In this document: positions 38,912 through 49,686 of the stretch, in pieces | Numbering within the stretch: position 1 is the first letter of the stretch | Layout: each line of letters opens with the position of its first letter | From: Synechococcus sp. CO36386bin_29 | Lineage (GTDB): Bacteria; Cyanobacteriota; Cyanobacteriia; PCC-6307; Cyanobiaceae | Direction of reading: 5' to 3' | Assembly (NCBI GenBank): GCA_011523835.1 | Contig: WTFZ01000051.1 | Location: 1-64,000, forward strand | Length of the DNA stretch: 64,000 nucleotides | Translations under genes and position numbers: made by a program | Notes under the pieces: generated by a model | Seen by the model: only the letters and a program-made list of their open reading frames with translations | Told to the model about the DNA's origin: nothing | The model's database searches: none

Positions 38912-39268
38912 TCAAGGACTCGACGAGAGAATTCGTTTCCTTAATTCCTCTCTGTCGAGCTTCGTCACCACAAAGACTTCCTGAGCTGTTGTGCCTCTGC
39001 GGGCCATCACCTTGTAGCCGCCGGTCACAGGCGTTGAAATGCGAAGTTGCAATCCAACGCAGCGCCCCTTCACGCGGGAGATCACACCTGGAGTGATGGT
39101 CTGAATGGCCGGATCTGTCACAAGCTCTCTGAGCCATGGGATCAGACCCTCCACGTAGGTGTTGTGCGTGATCACCAGGCGTCCCACGATCAGACCGTAA
39201 CAATGAAACAAGCTGGTCGAAGCTAGTGGATCTTGGCTACAGAGAAGACAGCGATGCTGTCCTTCCAT
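38912..39268 (-). CDS. DUF2103 family predicted metal-binding protein
   Basis: GRLVITHNTYVEGLIPWLRELVTDPAIQTITPGVISRVKGRCVGLQLRISTPVTGGYKVMARRGTTAQEVFVVT. Confidence 0.75.
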   Translation of the reverse strand: MEGQHRCLLCSQDPLASTSLFHCYGLIVGRLVITHNTYVEGLIPWLRELVTDPAIQTITPGVISRVKGRCVGLQLRISTPVTGGYKVMARRGTTAQEVFVVTKLDREELRKRILSSSP

Positions 39269-39494
39269 GCTTCGATCCGTTGACAGACTTCGTTGCGAAG
39301 TAACCGCTCCTCTGCGAGATCGCTGCGGTCCACAAGCCCGCGTCTTAACAGCGGAGCTGCATGGAGATGAAGTCAGGGGGCTCGCCTTCTGCCCTGGAAC
39401 AGTGATGCGTTACGTGCTGGTTGCCCAGAATCAAAAACTCAAGACCACGGAACTGCTGAAACTCACCCGAGCCAGTCGGCAACCAGCGGCCTGA
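39267..39494 (+). CDS. Small conserved hypothetical protein
   Basis: 75-aa ORF divergent from DUF2103 gene. Confidence 0.45.
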   Translation: MLRSVDRLRCEVTAPLRDRCGPQARVLTAELHGDEVRGLAFCPGTVMRYVLVAQNQKLKTTELLKLTRASRQPAA

Positions 39495-39501
39495 TGTTTG
39501 A

Positions 39502-40893
39502 TCAATCAAGTTCGTTGGTCAGCACGGAAGCCAGTGCCTGCTCGACCTTGCGCTGGAACAGATTGGTGTCGACCTTCAGCAGCATCATTCCAGCGATGAG
39601 AAGACCGATGGCTTGCACGATGAAGACGCCTGCATAGGCACTGAAACTGTTCTGAGAGCCACTGAACTGACCGAAGAAGCTGAGGAGCGCCCCACCTCCG
39701 ATGGTGGCGAGTCCCCGGGCGTAAGCCTGAGCAAGTCCCCAGACACCGATGAATGTTCCTGCCATCAAGGGGGAGGTCAGACCAAGCATGAGCGTGAGGC
39801 TGGCATTGGTGCTGATCCCCGCAGCCGTACCGAAGAAAAAGAGTGCTCCTCGGAACAGTGGTTCGGAGCTGATGCCTCCTGCCAAAACCATGAGCAGCAC
39901 GAAAATCGCCGACAGAAATCCACCCACCAGAGCTGTGCGTTGGGCACCGAGCCTGGGTACGAATAAAAACCCTGTCGTGGCAATCCCGAGCAATGTCCCG
40001 ACACCCCAGATGGCATTGAGTCTCGTGGTGGCACAGACATTCATGGCGAAGATCGCGCCTCCGTAGGGCTCAAGGACAGCCTCCTGAAGGAAAAGGGAGA
40101 AGGTGAAAAGCGACAGAACGACAAAGAAATAGCCCACCTGCGGAGAAGCTCTGAGGATTCTCCAGGCAGCTGGCAAAGAGATCTCCTGGTCACTGTGGTT
40201 GCCATGACCCTGCCCCATGCGGGTGGTGCTTCTGATGCGGGGCTCGACGCCGGTGATGGCGACCAGCACGAGGCCAAAGATCACGAAGGGTGCGATTGCG
40301 ATCAGACGTCCAACCCCCTCCATGACGTCAGTCAGTTCCTCGCTTGCGCAGGCGGATCCGAGAAAAGAGCTCAGGAGGATTGCGCCTGCCACGATTCCGA
40401 TCATCAGCATCGACCAGACGATGGAGACGAGAGCAGGTCGTTGCTTCTCAGTGCTGACATCAACCAACAGCGCGGCGAATGGCGTTGAACTGGCTGAAAT
40501 CGCCACGCCATACAGCAAAAAAACGACGGCCAGGATCAGACCACGTCCGATGACGGCTGCGCTGTCGTCGAGCATGGAGGCGGCAGCGATCCACAGCACC
40601 AGCTTTCCAGCGATCCAGGTAAGAGCACAGAACGCTGCGGCACCTCCCAAGATGAAGGGAGTTCGGCGAAGCCCATGCCATCGAGAGCGATCCGATTGTT
40701 GGCCAAACCAAACGCGTGTGAAGGCGACGAGCTGCTGGCAGCCGAGAGCGAGGGCTGTTAACGCTGCAGGAACAGCAAACTCTTCGATTAGGAGTCTGTT
40801 GAAGATCCCCAGGGTGAGTACGGACAGGGCTCCAAGACACGCTTGAAAGAGTCCCAGGCGAATGGCAAGGAGAAAAAAACGTGCCGAACCCAC
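39502..40893 (-). CDS. BCD/PucC family MFS transporter (chlorophyll-associated)
   Basis: IRLGLFQACLGALSVLTLGIFNRLLIEEFAVPAALTALALGCQQLVAFTRVWFGQQSDRSRWHGLRRTPFILGG. Confidence 0.88.
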   Translation of the reverse strand: MGSARFFLLAIRLGLFQACLGALSVLTLGIFNRLLIEEFAVPAALTALALGCQQLVAFTRVWFGQQSDRSRWHGLRRTPFILGGAAAFCALTWIAGKLVLWIAAASMLDDSAAVIGRGLILAVVFLLYGVAISASSTPFAALLVDVSTEKQRPALVSIVWSMLMIGIVAGAILLSSFLGSACASEELTDVMEGVGRLIAIAPFVIFGLVLVAITGVEPRIRSTTRMGQGHGNHSDQEISLPAAWRILRASPQVGYFFVVLSLFTFSLFLQEAVLEPYGGAIFAMNVCATTRLNAIWGVGTLLGIATTGFLFVPRLGAQRTALVGGFLSAIFVLLMVLAGGISSEPLFRGALFFFGTAAGISTNASLTLMLGLTSPLMAGTFIGVWGLAQAYARGLATIGGGALLSFFGQFSGSQNSFSAYAGVFIVQAIGLLIAGMMLLKVDTNLFQRKVEQALASVLTNELD

Positions 40894-40928
40894 GTGGATG
40901 AAGGATTGATCGGTGAACCCTACGATCG

Positions 40929-41225
40929 CTAACAGCGTTCAATGGGTGCCATGGTCAGGCCATCACCACCCAGCTGCTGGTGGTAGAGCTCCGCTGGTTC
41001 AAGAGGACCACACCAAACCTCGGCGGCTCCCTCACCATCGATTCGATGCGCCAGATTCCAGGCTTGATCAGTGTTCATTCCAGGAATAGTCCTGCAGAGA
41101 CACTCAACCACGTGCTCAAAAGTGTTGACGTCATCGTTGAGGACAATCACCCGTGCTTGGGGGTAGCGCAGGGATTGCCGTTGCTTGTCGAGGACTGCAG
41201 AGGTGCCCGGTGATGACGAAGTCAT
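40929..41225 (-). CDS. clpS: Clp protease adaptor ClpS
   Basis: RVIVLNDDVNTFEHVVECLCRTIPGMNTDQAWNLAHRIDGEGAAEVWCGPLEPAELYHQQL. Confidence 0.92.
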   Translation of the reverse strand: MTSSSPGTSAVLDKQRQSLRYPQARVIVLNDDVNTFEHVVECLCRTIPGMNTDQAWNLAHRIDGEGAAEVWCGPLEPAELYHQQLGGDGLTMAPIERC

Positions 41226-41295
41226 GAGAGCTCGTGAACAACTGACCTGATTCGCCCAACACCTTAGGTAAAGTCAGCGGAGCTTTGATCCCGAC

Positions 41296-41397
41296 ATGCT
41301 GTTCACCCTAGGCTGGGCTTCCCTCGCAGCTGTTTTCAGCTTCTCGATCGCCATGGTGGTGTGGGGACGCAATGGTGACGGCACCTTGAATTTCTGA
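41296..41397 (+). CDS. petN: Cytochrome b6f complex subunit PetN
   Basis: Translation [33 protein letters not shown] (33 aa), below the ORF track cutoff. Confidence 0.93.
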   Translation: MLFTLGWASLAAVFSFSIAMVVWGRNGDGTLNF

Positions 41398-41398
41398 G

Positions 41399-41551
41399 GT
41401 GCTTGCAACGGTTCCCTCTCAACTGCTGAATCAAGGTTTGGCAGTGACAGCCACTGCTCTTCTTGTTTTTGTTAGTGGCGGAGTGATTTATTTGTCTACC
41501 ATTGAGTGGAGAGATCGTCGTCGTCGGCGTTCATCACGTGGTAACGACTGA
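41399..41551 (+). CDS. Candidate 50-aa single-TM protein downstream of petN
   Basis: GTG start: VLATVPSQLLNQGLAVTATALLVFVSGGVIYLSTIEWRDRRRRRSSRGND; absent from ORF track. Confidence 0.5.
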   Translation: MLATVPSQLLNQGLAVTATALLVFVSGGVIYLSTIEWRDRRRRRSSRGND

Positions 41552-42944
41552 GTTCCCTTTCTTCTTTCAACGGACAATTCGTCTGGGTCTCAAGTTTCCT
41601 GCCACATCACTCGGGATTCTTCTCCTCATTCTTGGGTCATTGATTGGCTTGAGAATCACGTCAACCCGCAACTTCGATCAGCGTGAGGGACTGGTTCGTT
41701 CCCTCGCCGAATTGGCTGATGGGTTCATTCTGATTCAGAGTTTCCAGGGTGATCCGCGCCGTCCTGTTCCTTCGCTCTGGAATGCGCGTCTCGGAGTCAA
41801 ACCCGCCAGTGAACTCTGGAGACGCCAAGAAGGGATGCTCTGGTGGCAGGCATGGTCTCTGGACGGTGAGGCGTATTTAATCGTTCCTGCGCATCAGATT
41901 TCTGAAGAAGCACAATCCCCCTACAGCCAGCGCTACGGAAACCTGGTAGTGCTCGGCACGGATCAACTGCATCGTGAGCAGCTTTCGCAACGCATCAAGG
42001 CAGAGAGTTCACAAGCCGGATTACTCATTGAAGGTGGTTTGTTTGCGTCGTGCCTTCAATCCCTTGTAAAGGAACCCAGTGTCTATTGGACTGCCGATGC
42101 ACTGGCCTCTATTAGTGGATCCCTCGCTCCGTTGCTTCAGCAAGGGCGTGAAGGGTGCATGCAATTACGCCTCCAGGGACGCTCTCTTCAATGGAATGGA
42201 GTGATTTCACAGCGTCCTCTTCGTAGCAATCCTGCCAAAGCGGACCTGACTGCTTGGACAACTGCTTCCGTTGAAGTGGCTCCAGTCGATCGATCCACCC
42301 TGTTACACGTGGAGGGAACTGCTCTGCGTTTGATCCTTGGAACCCTGTTGAGTCGTCAGATCATCCAGGTTCCTCTGGAGCAGAACTACGGCATCAGCAA
42401 GGTGTTGAGATCGCAGATCAGCACATCACCGTTTTCCCTGCGACTGATCGCCAGGCCCGAAGGGTTCTATCGGGCTGGTCTTCAGCTGCAGATTCCAGTC
42501 TCCAGTGATCGAACGTCATGGTTCAAGGTTTTGTCGGCCGTCAGTGACAAGTTGAAGAGTCGTGGATACGTTTCTCCTCCTCCCTCAGCAGATCAACCGG
42601 TTCAGAACCAGGCACTCTGGTTCAAAGAGGATGATCCAAAGAAAACGATCGTTGGTGGTTGGCGTTGGCTCGACGTGAAGGACTACTCACTGCTGAGCAT
42701 TGGATTCGGAATTGAACCGCATGGCACCGGGTTCATCCGTCATCTCAGCGATGCCGGAGGCGAGTCCCTGGTTGTCGAGGCTGATCCATCCACCCTGACG
42801 TCGATGAACCTTCTGAGTGGACGCTGGCCCAGACCGATGACCAAGGCTTCAACAATGACCTTTCACGTCAGAGCTCTGGAAACTCAACGACCATCCAAGG
42901 ATCTCTGGAGGATGCAGGGGCAGCTCACGCTGCCTCAGTCTTGA
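41502..42944 (+). CDS. Conserved membrane-anchored protein (DUF3352-like)
   Basis: Long ORF with N-terminal TM; true start probably downstream of 41502 because of the upstream small ORF. Confidence 0.65.
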   Translation: MSGEIVVVGVHHVVTTEFPFFFQRTIRLGLKFPATSLGILLLILGSLIGLRITSTRNFDQREGLVRSLAELADGFILIQSFQGDPRRPVPSLWNARLGVKPASELWRRQEGMLWWQAWSLDGEAYLIVPAHQISEEAQSPYSQRYGNLVVLGTDQLHREQLSQRIKAESSQAGLLIEGGLFASCLQSLVKEPSVYWTADALASISGSLAPLLQQGREGCMQLRLQGRSLQWNGVISQRPLRSNPAKADLTAWTTASVEVAPVDRSTLLHVEGTALRLILGTLLSRQIIQVPLEQNYGISKVLRSQISTSPFSLRLIARPEGFYRAGLQLQIPVSSDRTSWFKVLSAVSDKLKSRGYVSPPPSADQPVQNQALWFKEDDPKKTIVGGWRWLDVKDYSLLSIGFGIEPHGTGFIRHLSDAGGESLVVEADPSTLTSMNLLSGRWPRPMTKASTMTFHVRALETQRPSKDLWRMQGQLTLPQS

Positions 42945-43618
42945 GTCTGAGTTGTCTCAGAGGCCTGTCGCTCACGTTTGCGCCGCTCTGCTGCGAGGGT
43001 CTCTTCCATCAATTCGACCGCCTGGGCCATTTTTTCAAGGTTGTTTCTGTACAAACTGAGGTCCTTTTCAAGGCGAGTCCGGGACAGTCCGATCTGTTCA
43101 CCGATGCTGTGGGCTGTCTTGCAGAGATCTTCAGGATCCTGTGATTCAACGCCTTGGGCGGAAGAGAGAAGCGAGAACAGACCGACGGCCATCAGCCGTG
43201 AATAGTGGAATTGCTCACCTGCAACGCTGGCTAGACCGGAGGCCAGGGGTTCAGGTGCTCCATCACCCTTGGCCTGCAACCAAGCCTGCACTTCTTCGAC
43301 GCTGTGGCCCGAGACCGCCTGCTCCGATCCCTTAGCGAGAGATTGCAGCTCCACAGGATTGAATCCGTTGCAGCTGCATAACGCATCAAACAACTCAGAC
43401 AGGTGCTTGGTGGGTTGATACCCCTTGGTGAAGGCCGTGAAGACCTGCTGGAGGCCGACAGCGAACAGTGCATTCGAGGTGAAATGGGTCTGATGGCTCA
43501 GCAGATGCAATTCCACCAGCAACTCATCGGCAGTGCGTCGGTACAGCGATGGAATCACGTACGGAAAAGCGGCATGAAAAGCTCTTTTGCTGTCCGCGAT
43601 CGTCCGAAGCCCTGTCAA
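42935..43618 (-). CDS. thf1: Photosystem II biogenesis protein Thf1/Psb29
   Basis: [62 protein letters not shown]. Confidence 0.92.
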   Translation of the reverse strand: MTGLRTIADSKRAFHAAFPYVIPSLYRRTADELLVELHLLSHQTHFTSNALFAVGLQQVFTAFTKGYQPTKHLSELFDALCSCNGFNPVELQSLAKGSEQAVSGHSVEEVQAWLQAKGDGAPEPLASGLASVAGEQFHYSRLMAVGLFSLLSSAQGVESQDPEDLCKTAHSIGEQIGLSRTRLEKDLSLYRNNLEKMAQAVELMEETLAAERRKRERQASETTQTQD

Positions 43619-43698
43619 GGTTCTCTGCAGCTAAATCAAGGCATGACCATAGCGCTGCCGATGCCGCCGTTAGGATCCATCCAGTGTGCAGGAGCAGC

Positions 43699-44289
43699 AT
43701 GATCCCCATCGTGATCGAGGAATCCGGACGCGGGGAAAGGGCCTTTGACATCTATTCCCGTTTGCTGAGGGAACGGATTATTTTTCTGGGTGAGGCTGTC
43801 ACAAGCGAATCGGCGAATCGTATCGTTGCTCAGCTTTTATTTTTGGAAGCTGAGGATCCTGAGAAAGATATTTTCCTCTACATCAATTCTCCGGGTGGAT
43901 CCGTCTATGACGGTCTTGGTATTTTCGATACGATGCAGCACATCAAGCCTGATGTTCAAACGGTCTGCGTCGGCCTTGCTGCAAGCATGGGTGCATTTCT
44001 GCTTTGTGCAGGTACAAAAGGAAAACGAAGCAGCCTGAGACACTCCCGAATCATGATTCACCAGCCCCTGGGTGGCGCCCGTGGGCAGGCGAGTGACATC
44101 AGAATTCAGGCTGATGAAATCCTCTTTCTGAAAAATCGTCTGAATCAGGAATTGTCCGAAAGGACATCACAACCGCTGAGCAAAATTCAGGAAGACACCG
44201 ATCGCGACTTCTTCATGTCACCCAATGAAGCAGTCGATTACGGGTTAATTGACAGTGTGATTGACAAACGCCCGGTTCATTCTGTCTAA
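43699..44289 (+). CDS. clpP: ATP-dependent Clp protease proteolytic subunit
   Basis: [34 protein letters not shown]...[11 protein letters not shown]...[12 protein letters not shown]. Confidence 0.95.
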   Translation: MIPIVIEESGRGERAFDIYSRLLRERIIFLGEAVTSESANRIVAQLLFLEAEDPEKDIFLYINSPGGSVYDGLGIFDTMQHIKPDVQTVCVGLAASMGAFLLCAGTKGKRSSLRHSRIMIHQPLGGARGQASDIRIQADEILFLKNRLNQELSERTSQPLSKIQEDTDRDFFMSPNEAVDYGLIDSVIDKRPVHSV

Positions 44290-44295
44290 AGAAAA

Positions 44296-44329
44296 ACGAC
44301 TCTGTCAACTTTATTGTTGACAGAGTCGT
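44296..44329 (-). terminator. Strong hairpin terminator between clpP and 44344 gene
   Basis: 14-bp perfect stem ACGACTCTGTCAAC-TTTATT-GTTGACAGAGTCGT; A-run at 44292-44296 gives a T-run on the minus strand. Confidence 0.8.
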
Positions 44330-44343
44330 CACTACGGTTGAAA

Positions 44344-44604
44344 TCACTCGATTGAAAGATTTTTCTTGCTTGCACGAAGATCATTCCAAAGGGCTTTGAT
44401 CTCAGCGTAAGCTTCGTTTTGACCGACTTTGCCATTGGCTTGAAGACCAACGATCAGGCCAACACGATCAGCGAACTGTTCGAGATTTTGGTGAAAAGCC
44501 AGACGTTCGGGAGACCAATCATCTCCTCGATAACTGCTGAAGTTTTCCAGTGGAGAATGAGTACCTTCTCCAAGATCCATGAGTTCCCTATAAAAGGAAA
44601 TCAT
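44344..44604 (-). CDS. Small conserved hypothetical cyanobacterial protein
   Basis: 86-aa ORF MISFYRELMDLGEGTHSPLENFSSYRGDDWSPERLAFHQNLEQFADRVGLIVGLQANGK. Confidence 0.6.
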   Translation of the reverse strand: MISFYRELMDLGEGTHSPLENFSSYRGDDWSPERLAFHQNLEQFADRVGLIVGLQANGKVGQNEAYAEIKALWNDLRASKKNLSIE

Positions 44605-44623
44605 GGATCCTGTGAATTAAGCT

Positions 44624-46537
44624 TTAGTTAAGCACTGGTGAGAAACGCTCCTTCTCGGGGATATCTGTCACTTTGGCAACGATTTCTCTGAATTCATCAC
44701 CGTCGAGTGTCTCTTTCTCAATCAACAATTCAACCAATTCATCCATAACTTCTCTCTGGGAGCCAACAAGCTCAAGTGTTTCCTGATAGCACTGCATCAC
44801 AATGCTACGTACTTGATCATCGACCTGCTTGGAAATGGCTTCAGAAACATCGCTTCTTGTCATCAAATCGCGTCCAAGAAAAACTTCCTGACTGCCACCT
44901 TCCAATGACATCGGACCCAGGTTACTCATGCCAAAACGGGTCACCATCTGACGGGCCATTGACGCAACTTGTTGGATATCTCCACCCGCACCGGTTGTGA
45001 CCTCTGAGTGTCCGAAGACCACATCCTCCGCGGCGCGACCTCCTAGAGCTCCCATAATCCGAGCCTTGAGCTGAGAACGGGACACGAGCATCTGCTCTTC
45101 ATCCGGTGAGAACCAGGTCAGGCCCTGAGCTTGTCCCCTGGGGATCAAGGTGACTTTCTGAACTGGATCATGGTCTTTCACCAGTGTGCCGACAAGGGCA
45201 TGACCCACCTCGTGATAAGCGATCAGGCGCTTGCTTCGGCCATCGGTCAGAGGTTGACCCTCCATACCGGCGATGATTCTGTCGACAGCATCGTCGATCT
45301 CGGAAAGACTGATGGTCTCCTTGCGACGACGTGCCGTCAGGATGGCTGCTTCGTTGAGAAGATTGGCCAGATCAGCACCCGTGAATCCAGGGGTGCGTCT
45401 GGCAATGCTGTCGAGTGAAAGCTCAGGATCCAGTTTCTTGTTTCTGGAATGCACCTCCAGAATGGATAGACGGCCCTTGATATCCGGGGCATCAACAGTG
45501 ACCTGACGATCGAAACGCCCTGGGCGCATCAGCGCTGAATCGAGAACGTCGGGCCGATTGGTCGCAGCGATGATGATGATGCCGCTGTTGCCCTCGAAAC
45601 CATCCATTTCGGTGAGCAGCTGGTTAAGTGTCTGCTCACGTTCATCATTTCCGCCACCGATCCCTGCACCTCTCTGACGACCGACCGCATCGATTTCATC
45701 GATGAAGATCAGGCAAGGACTGTTCTCTTTCGCACGCTTGAAGAGATCTCGAACTCTGCTCGCACCCACTCCAACAAACATCTCCACAAACTCCGAACCG
45801 GAGAGTGAGAAGAAGGGAACACCGGCTTCTCCAGCAATCGCCTTAGCCAACAGTGTCTTACCGGTACCTGGAGGACCTACAAGAAGAACACCTTTGGGGA
45901 TTTGAGCGCCGACAGACGTGAACTTCTCAGGCTGCTTCAGGAATGTCACCACCTCCTGGAGGTCCTGCTTGGCTTCATTCACTCCGGCGACATCATCAAA
46001 CATCACACCGGTTTCCGCTTCCATCGCGAAACGGGCCTTGGTTTTTCCGAACTGCATGGCCTGCCCTGGACCACCTGGCATGTTGTTGGACCGGCGGGCA
46101 AGAAAAATCAATGACCCGATCAACAGCAAGGGAAACAGAAGATTTCCGAGCAGTCCGAGCGCTGGTGGGGCAGTTTTCGGTGGGTGGATGTCGAAACTGA
46201 TCCCCTCGTCTTTGAGCGTATTGATGAGCTCGGGGGCTAGCCCAGGAAGATCAACTCTTAATCGCTGAACTCTGTTATCAAGATCTGGATCAACGGCTTC
46301 AACCACGGCATCCCGACCGCCGTCATAGATATCGACGGATGTGACGCGTCCGGCTGCGACGTAATCCAGGAACCGTCCGTAGCTCATGCGGGCGACCGCC
46401 GTGTTTCTCGGCGCGACCGTTGGGCCACCGGGCTTGAGACCGTTCAGACCACCGCTGCCAAGCACTTGCCAGGCCAGTACGAGAGCGATCGTGATGGGGA
46501 GACCCCAAAGAAGAATCTGTCGCCAGCGTTGGTTCAT
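44624..46537 (-). CDS. ftsH: ATP-dependent zinc metalloprotease FtsH
   Basis: [55 protein letters not shown]. Confidence 0.97.
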   Translation of the reverse strand: MNQRWRQILLWGLPITIALVLAWQVLGSGGLNGLKPGGPTVAPRNTAVARMSYGRFLDYVAAGRVTSVDIYDGGRDAVVEAVDPDLDNRVQRLRVDLPGLAPELINTLKDEGISFDIHPPKTAPPALGLLGNLLFPLLLIGSLIFLARRSNNMPGGPGQAMQFGKTKARFAMEAETGVMFDDVAGVNEAKQDLQEVVTFLKQPEKFTSVGAQIPKGVLLVGPPGTGKTLLAKAIAGEAGVPFFSLSGSEFVEMFVGVGASRVRDLFKRAKENSPCLIFIDEIDAVGRQRGAGIGGGNDEREQTLNQLLTEMDGFEGNSGIIIIAATNRPDVLDSALMRPGRFDRQVTVDAPDIKGRLSILEVHSRNKKLDPELSLDSIARRTPGFTGADLANLLNEAAILTARRRKETISLSEIDDAVDRIIAGMEGQPLTDGRSKRLIAYHEVGHALVGTLVKDHDPVQKVTLIPRGQAQGLTWFSPDEEQMLVSRSQLKARIMGALGGRAAEDVVFGHSEVTTGAGGDIQQVASMARQMVTRFGMSNLGPMSLEGGSQEVFLGRDLMTRSDVSEAISKQVDDQVRSIVMQCYQETLELVGSQREVMDELVELLIEKETLDGDEFREIVAKVTDIPEKERFSPVLN

Positions 46538-46600
46538 GGATCTCGTAACAATCCGTCGATCGTAAGAGCAACAGGTGTTGAACTGCAGACGCAGAGCTCA

Positions 46601-47830
46601 CTAAAGGCTGCGCAATGCCGTGATCGGATCCAGTCGTGCGGCCCGTCTGGCTGGCACAACACCGAAAAATAAACCGATCGACCCTGATAACCCCACAGTG
46701 ACAAGAACTGTGGACACACCAATAGCGGCCGGAAGAGGCGTCAGGGCAGCGACCAGTGCAATCGCCCCATAACCTGCAGCTGTGCCGATCACTCCACCAA
46801 GGCTGGCCAGAACAAGAGATTCGATCAGAAACTGACGCAGAACATCGGAACTCCTTGCTCCCAGTGCCTTTCTCAATCCGATTTCCTCGGTTCGTTCGCT
46901 GACGGACACCAGCATGATGTTCATGATTCCGATCCCACCCACAAGCAGCGAAACACCACCGATGGCACCCAGCATGAGTGTGAGACCTCCCGTGATGGTG
47001 CCGACAATGGTCAGGGCATCCTTCTGAGATCGCACCGCGAAGTCATCACTGCGAAGAATTTTGTGACGCTGGCGGAGAAGATTGGAAATCTGAAACTTCG
47101 CTGCGCTGGTGCTCTGTTCTGAAATGGCTTCCGCACTGATGAAGCTCAGGCTGACGCCATAGGTGGGATCACGACCGGTCAGACGGCTCACCATCGCGGA
47201 AATCGGGATGTAAGCGTTTTCGTCCTGGTTGGATCCGAAAACAGCACCCTTCGGGGCCATCACGCCGACCACCGTGAAGCTCTGATCACGGATCCGCAGG
47301 CTCTGGCCAATGGAGTTGCCATTCGGGAAGAGCTTGTTGCGCAGATCAGGACCGATGACAACAACGGTGCGTGCCGCTTTGACGTCCTGATTCGTAATAA
47401 AACGTCCTCTAGAGATTTCAAAACTTCTCACCGGTAGGAATTCCGGTGTGACCCCAAAGATTGCGGCGGTATTGCTCCTGGCTCCAGCCTGCACCACTTC
47501 GTTGGCGTTGATCTGTGGTGCCACCCGCTTCACGCTCGGAACCTGTTCCTCAATCGCTTCGGCATCTTCCAGAACAAGCGTTTTCGGAAACGCCACACCC
47601 TGACGGCGGGTGTCATTGTTGCCAGGCACAACGAAGAGCACATTGGCCCCAAGGGTGCTGAGTTGACTCTCCGCCAGGTTTTGAGCACCGCGTCCCACCC
47701 CCACAAGGGTGATCACGGACGCGTTGCCGATCACGATGCCAAGCATTGTGAGCACGCTGCGAAGACGATTGGCTCTCAGCGTGGTGAGAGCCATCCCGAC
47801 GGTTTCGGCGATGGGCAGGTTGCTCGCCAT
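46601..47830 (-). CDS. MacB-like ABC transporter permease
   Basis: ALTTLRANRLRSVLTMLGIVIGNASVITLVGVGRGAQ; FtsX C-terminal GGIGIMNIMLVSVSERTEEIGLRKALGARSSDVL. Confidence 0.9.
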   Translation of the reverse strand: MASNLPIAETVGMALTTLRANRLRSVLTMLGIVIGNASVITLVGVGRGAQNLAESQLSTLGANVLFVVPGNNDTRRQGVAFPKTLVLEDAEAIEEQVPSVKRVAPQINANEVVQAGARSNTAAIFGVTPEFLPVRSFEISRGRFITNQDVKAARTVVVIGPDLRNKLFPNGNSIGQSLRIRDQSFTVVGVMAPKGAVFGSNQDENAYIPISAMVSRLTGRDPTYGVSLSFISAEAISEQSTSAAKFQISNLLRQRHKILRSDDFAVRSQKDALTIVGTITGGLTLMLGAIGGVSLLVGGIGIMNIMLVSVSERTEEIGLRKALGARSSDVLRQFLIESLVLASLGGVIGTAAGYGAIALVAALTPLPAAIGVSTVLVTVGLSGSIGLFFGVVPARRAARLDPITALRSL

Positions 47831-47845
47831 TGATCTCTGCGTTCC

Positions 47846-49642
47846 TTAGAGCATCGTGTCGAGTTTCATCAACATGTTGCTGCCGGTACCGCGATGAACG
47901 GCACCTTCCTTGATGTGCAAGGTGACCACTTCGCCTTCCCGCAGATCTCGGGTTGCATTGGCGACGCCCGTGATTGCGTTGAGCCCGAGACGGCGTGCGA
48001 TCACAGCAGCGTGTGACTCCTCACCTCCACATTCGGTGATAATCGCGGCGGCCTCACGGAAGGCATCGAGGTAATCAGCATTGGTGTCACTGGCCACCAG
48101 GATCTCCCCGGGCTCCAATCGGGCGCAATCGCTGGAGGTGTGAGCGATGCGTACCTTGCCGCTGATCGATCCGCTGCCAATGCCGGTTCCTCGTCCCAGC
48201 ACGGCGCTGACAATCCCCACTTTGATCAGATCCGTGGATCCGCTCACCCCTGCGAGGGTTCCGGCGGTCTGAACGCAAAGGTCACCGTCCTTGAGGACTC
48301 CTATCTCCTGAGCAACACCCATGGCCAGGGTGAAAGTTGCTGTTGTGCTCTTCTGCGTTTCGATGAGCAATGGAGTGACTCCCCAGACCAATTGGAGCTT
48401 GCGTGCCACCGCGACTTCGGACGTGATCGCAAGGATCGGTGTGGATGGCCTGAATTTGCTCACGTTGTGCGCTGTGGCTCCACTCTTGGTGAGAGGGAGA
48501 ATTGCTGCTGCATTGAGCTGTCGAGCAATGCTGCTCACTGCTCCACTAATCGCATTGGGAATCGTGCTGGGCAGGTGGGTATCAATCGGACGCTGGGGAT
48601 AATCGCGTTCGATCCGACGAGCAATGGTGGCCATTGTTTCGACTGCTTCAACGGGGAAGTCCCCAACAGCAGTTTCGTTGGAGAGCATCACCGCGTCGGT
48701 TCCATCCAGGATCGCGTTCGCCACATCACTCACCTCGGCACGGGTCGGTCTCGGGCTCGATGCCATGGAGTCGAGCATCTGGGTCGCCGTGATGATCGGA
48801 ATTCCCAGGCTGTTGGCCTTGTGGATCAAATCCTTCTGAAGCAGAGGAACCTCTTCTGCAGGCATCTCAACACCGAGATCACCCCGGGCCACCATCACCC
48901 CATCGCACAGCGGCAGGATCGCGTCGATCTGGTCGATCGCTTCAAATTTCTCGATTTTTGCCACCACGGGAGTGGTGAAGCCGTGCTTGCGGATCAGTTC
49001 TCGGATCTCCTGCATATCCGAAGGATTGCGCACAAAGCTCAGAGCCACCCAGTCGACACCCTGTTGGAGACCAAAGGCGAGATCCTGACGGTCCTTCTGG
49101 GTGAGTGCGCGGACAGAGAGCTGCACATCAGGGAAATTGACTCCCTTGTTATTGGAGAGCACACCACCCACCGTGACCACGCAATGAAGGGTTTGATCAG
49201 CGATGTCGACCCTGTCGACTCGCATTTCAACCCGCCCGTCATCAAGAAGAATGCGGCTGCCTGCGGTGACCTCATCCGCAAGTTTGTCGTAGGTCACGGT
49301 GGCGACCGTTTGGTTGCAGCGCACTTCTTTCGAGGTGAGAGAGAAGTGATCACCTTTTGCAAGGGTGATGGGTCCTTCTTCAAAACGACCCAGCCGGATC
49401 TTCGGACCCTGAAGATCCTGAAGGATGCCGATATGCACTCCCATCTCATGGGCAACCTGACGGATGGTGGCCATCCGAGCGGCGTGCTCGCTGTGATCGC
49501 CGTGGGAGAAATTCAAACGGAATGTCGTGGCACCAGCCTGAATGAGCTCTCGGATGCGTTCCGAGCTTTCGGTTGCTGGGCCGATCGTGGCAACGATCTT
49601 GGTTCTACGGTTCAGATCGAGATCGGCCATCCTTGGCGCCAC
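47846..49642 (-). CDS. pyk: Pyruvate kinase
   Basis: RRTKIVATIGPATESSERIRELIQAGATTFRLNFSHGDH; VARGDLGVEMPAEEVPLLQK; C-terminal PEP-utiliser mobile domain segment ECGGEESHAAVIARRLGLNAITG. Confidence 0.96.
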   Translation of the reverse strand: MAPRMADLDLNRRTKIVATIGPATESSERIRELIQAGATTFRLNFSHGDHSEHAARMATIRQVAHEMGVHIGILQDLQGPKIRLGRFEEGPITLAKGDHFSLTSKEVRCNQTVATVTYDKLADEVTAGSRILLDDGRVEMRVDRVDIADQTLHCVVTVGGVLSNNKGVNFPDVQLSVRALTQKDRQDLAFGLQQGVDWVALSFVRNPSDMQEIRELIRKHGFTTPVVAKIEKFEAIDQIDAILPLCDGVMVARGDLGVEMPAEEVPLLQKDLIHKANSLGIPIITATQMLDSMASSPRPTRAEVSDVANAILDGTDAVMLSNETAVGDFPVEAVETMATIARRIERDYPQRPIDTHLPSTIPNAISGAVSSIARQLNAAAILPLTKSGATAHNVSKFRPSTPILAITSEVAVARKLQLVWGVTPLLIETQKSTTATFTLAMGVAQEIGVLKDGDLCVQTAGTLAGVSGSTDLIKVGIVSAVLGRGTGIGSGSISGKVRIAHTSSDCARLEPGEILVASDTNADYLDAFREAAAIITECGGEESHAAVIARRLGLNAITGVANATRDLREGEVVTLHIKEGAVHRGTGSNMLMKLDTML

Positions 49643-49686
49643 AAACAGTCGGAATCTACCGTCAAGCCCATTGATGCCTCAGCACC

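Noticed and set aside
38730-39203. 157-aa minus-strand ORF over the purK-DUF2103 gap
   Set aside because: Arg/Ser-rich low-quality frame overlapping both the DUF2103 gene and the 6S RNA candidate.
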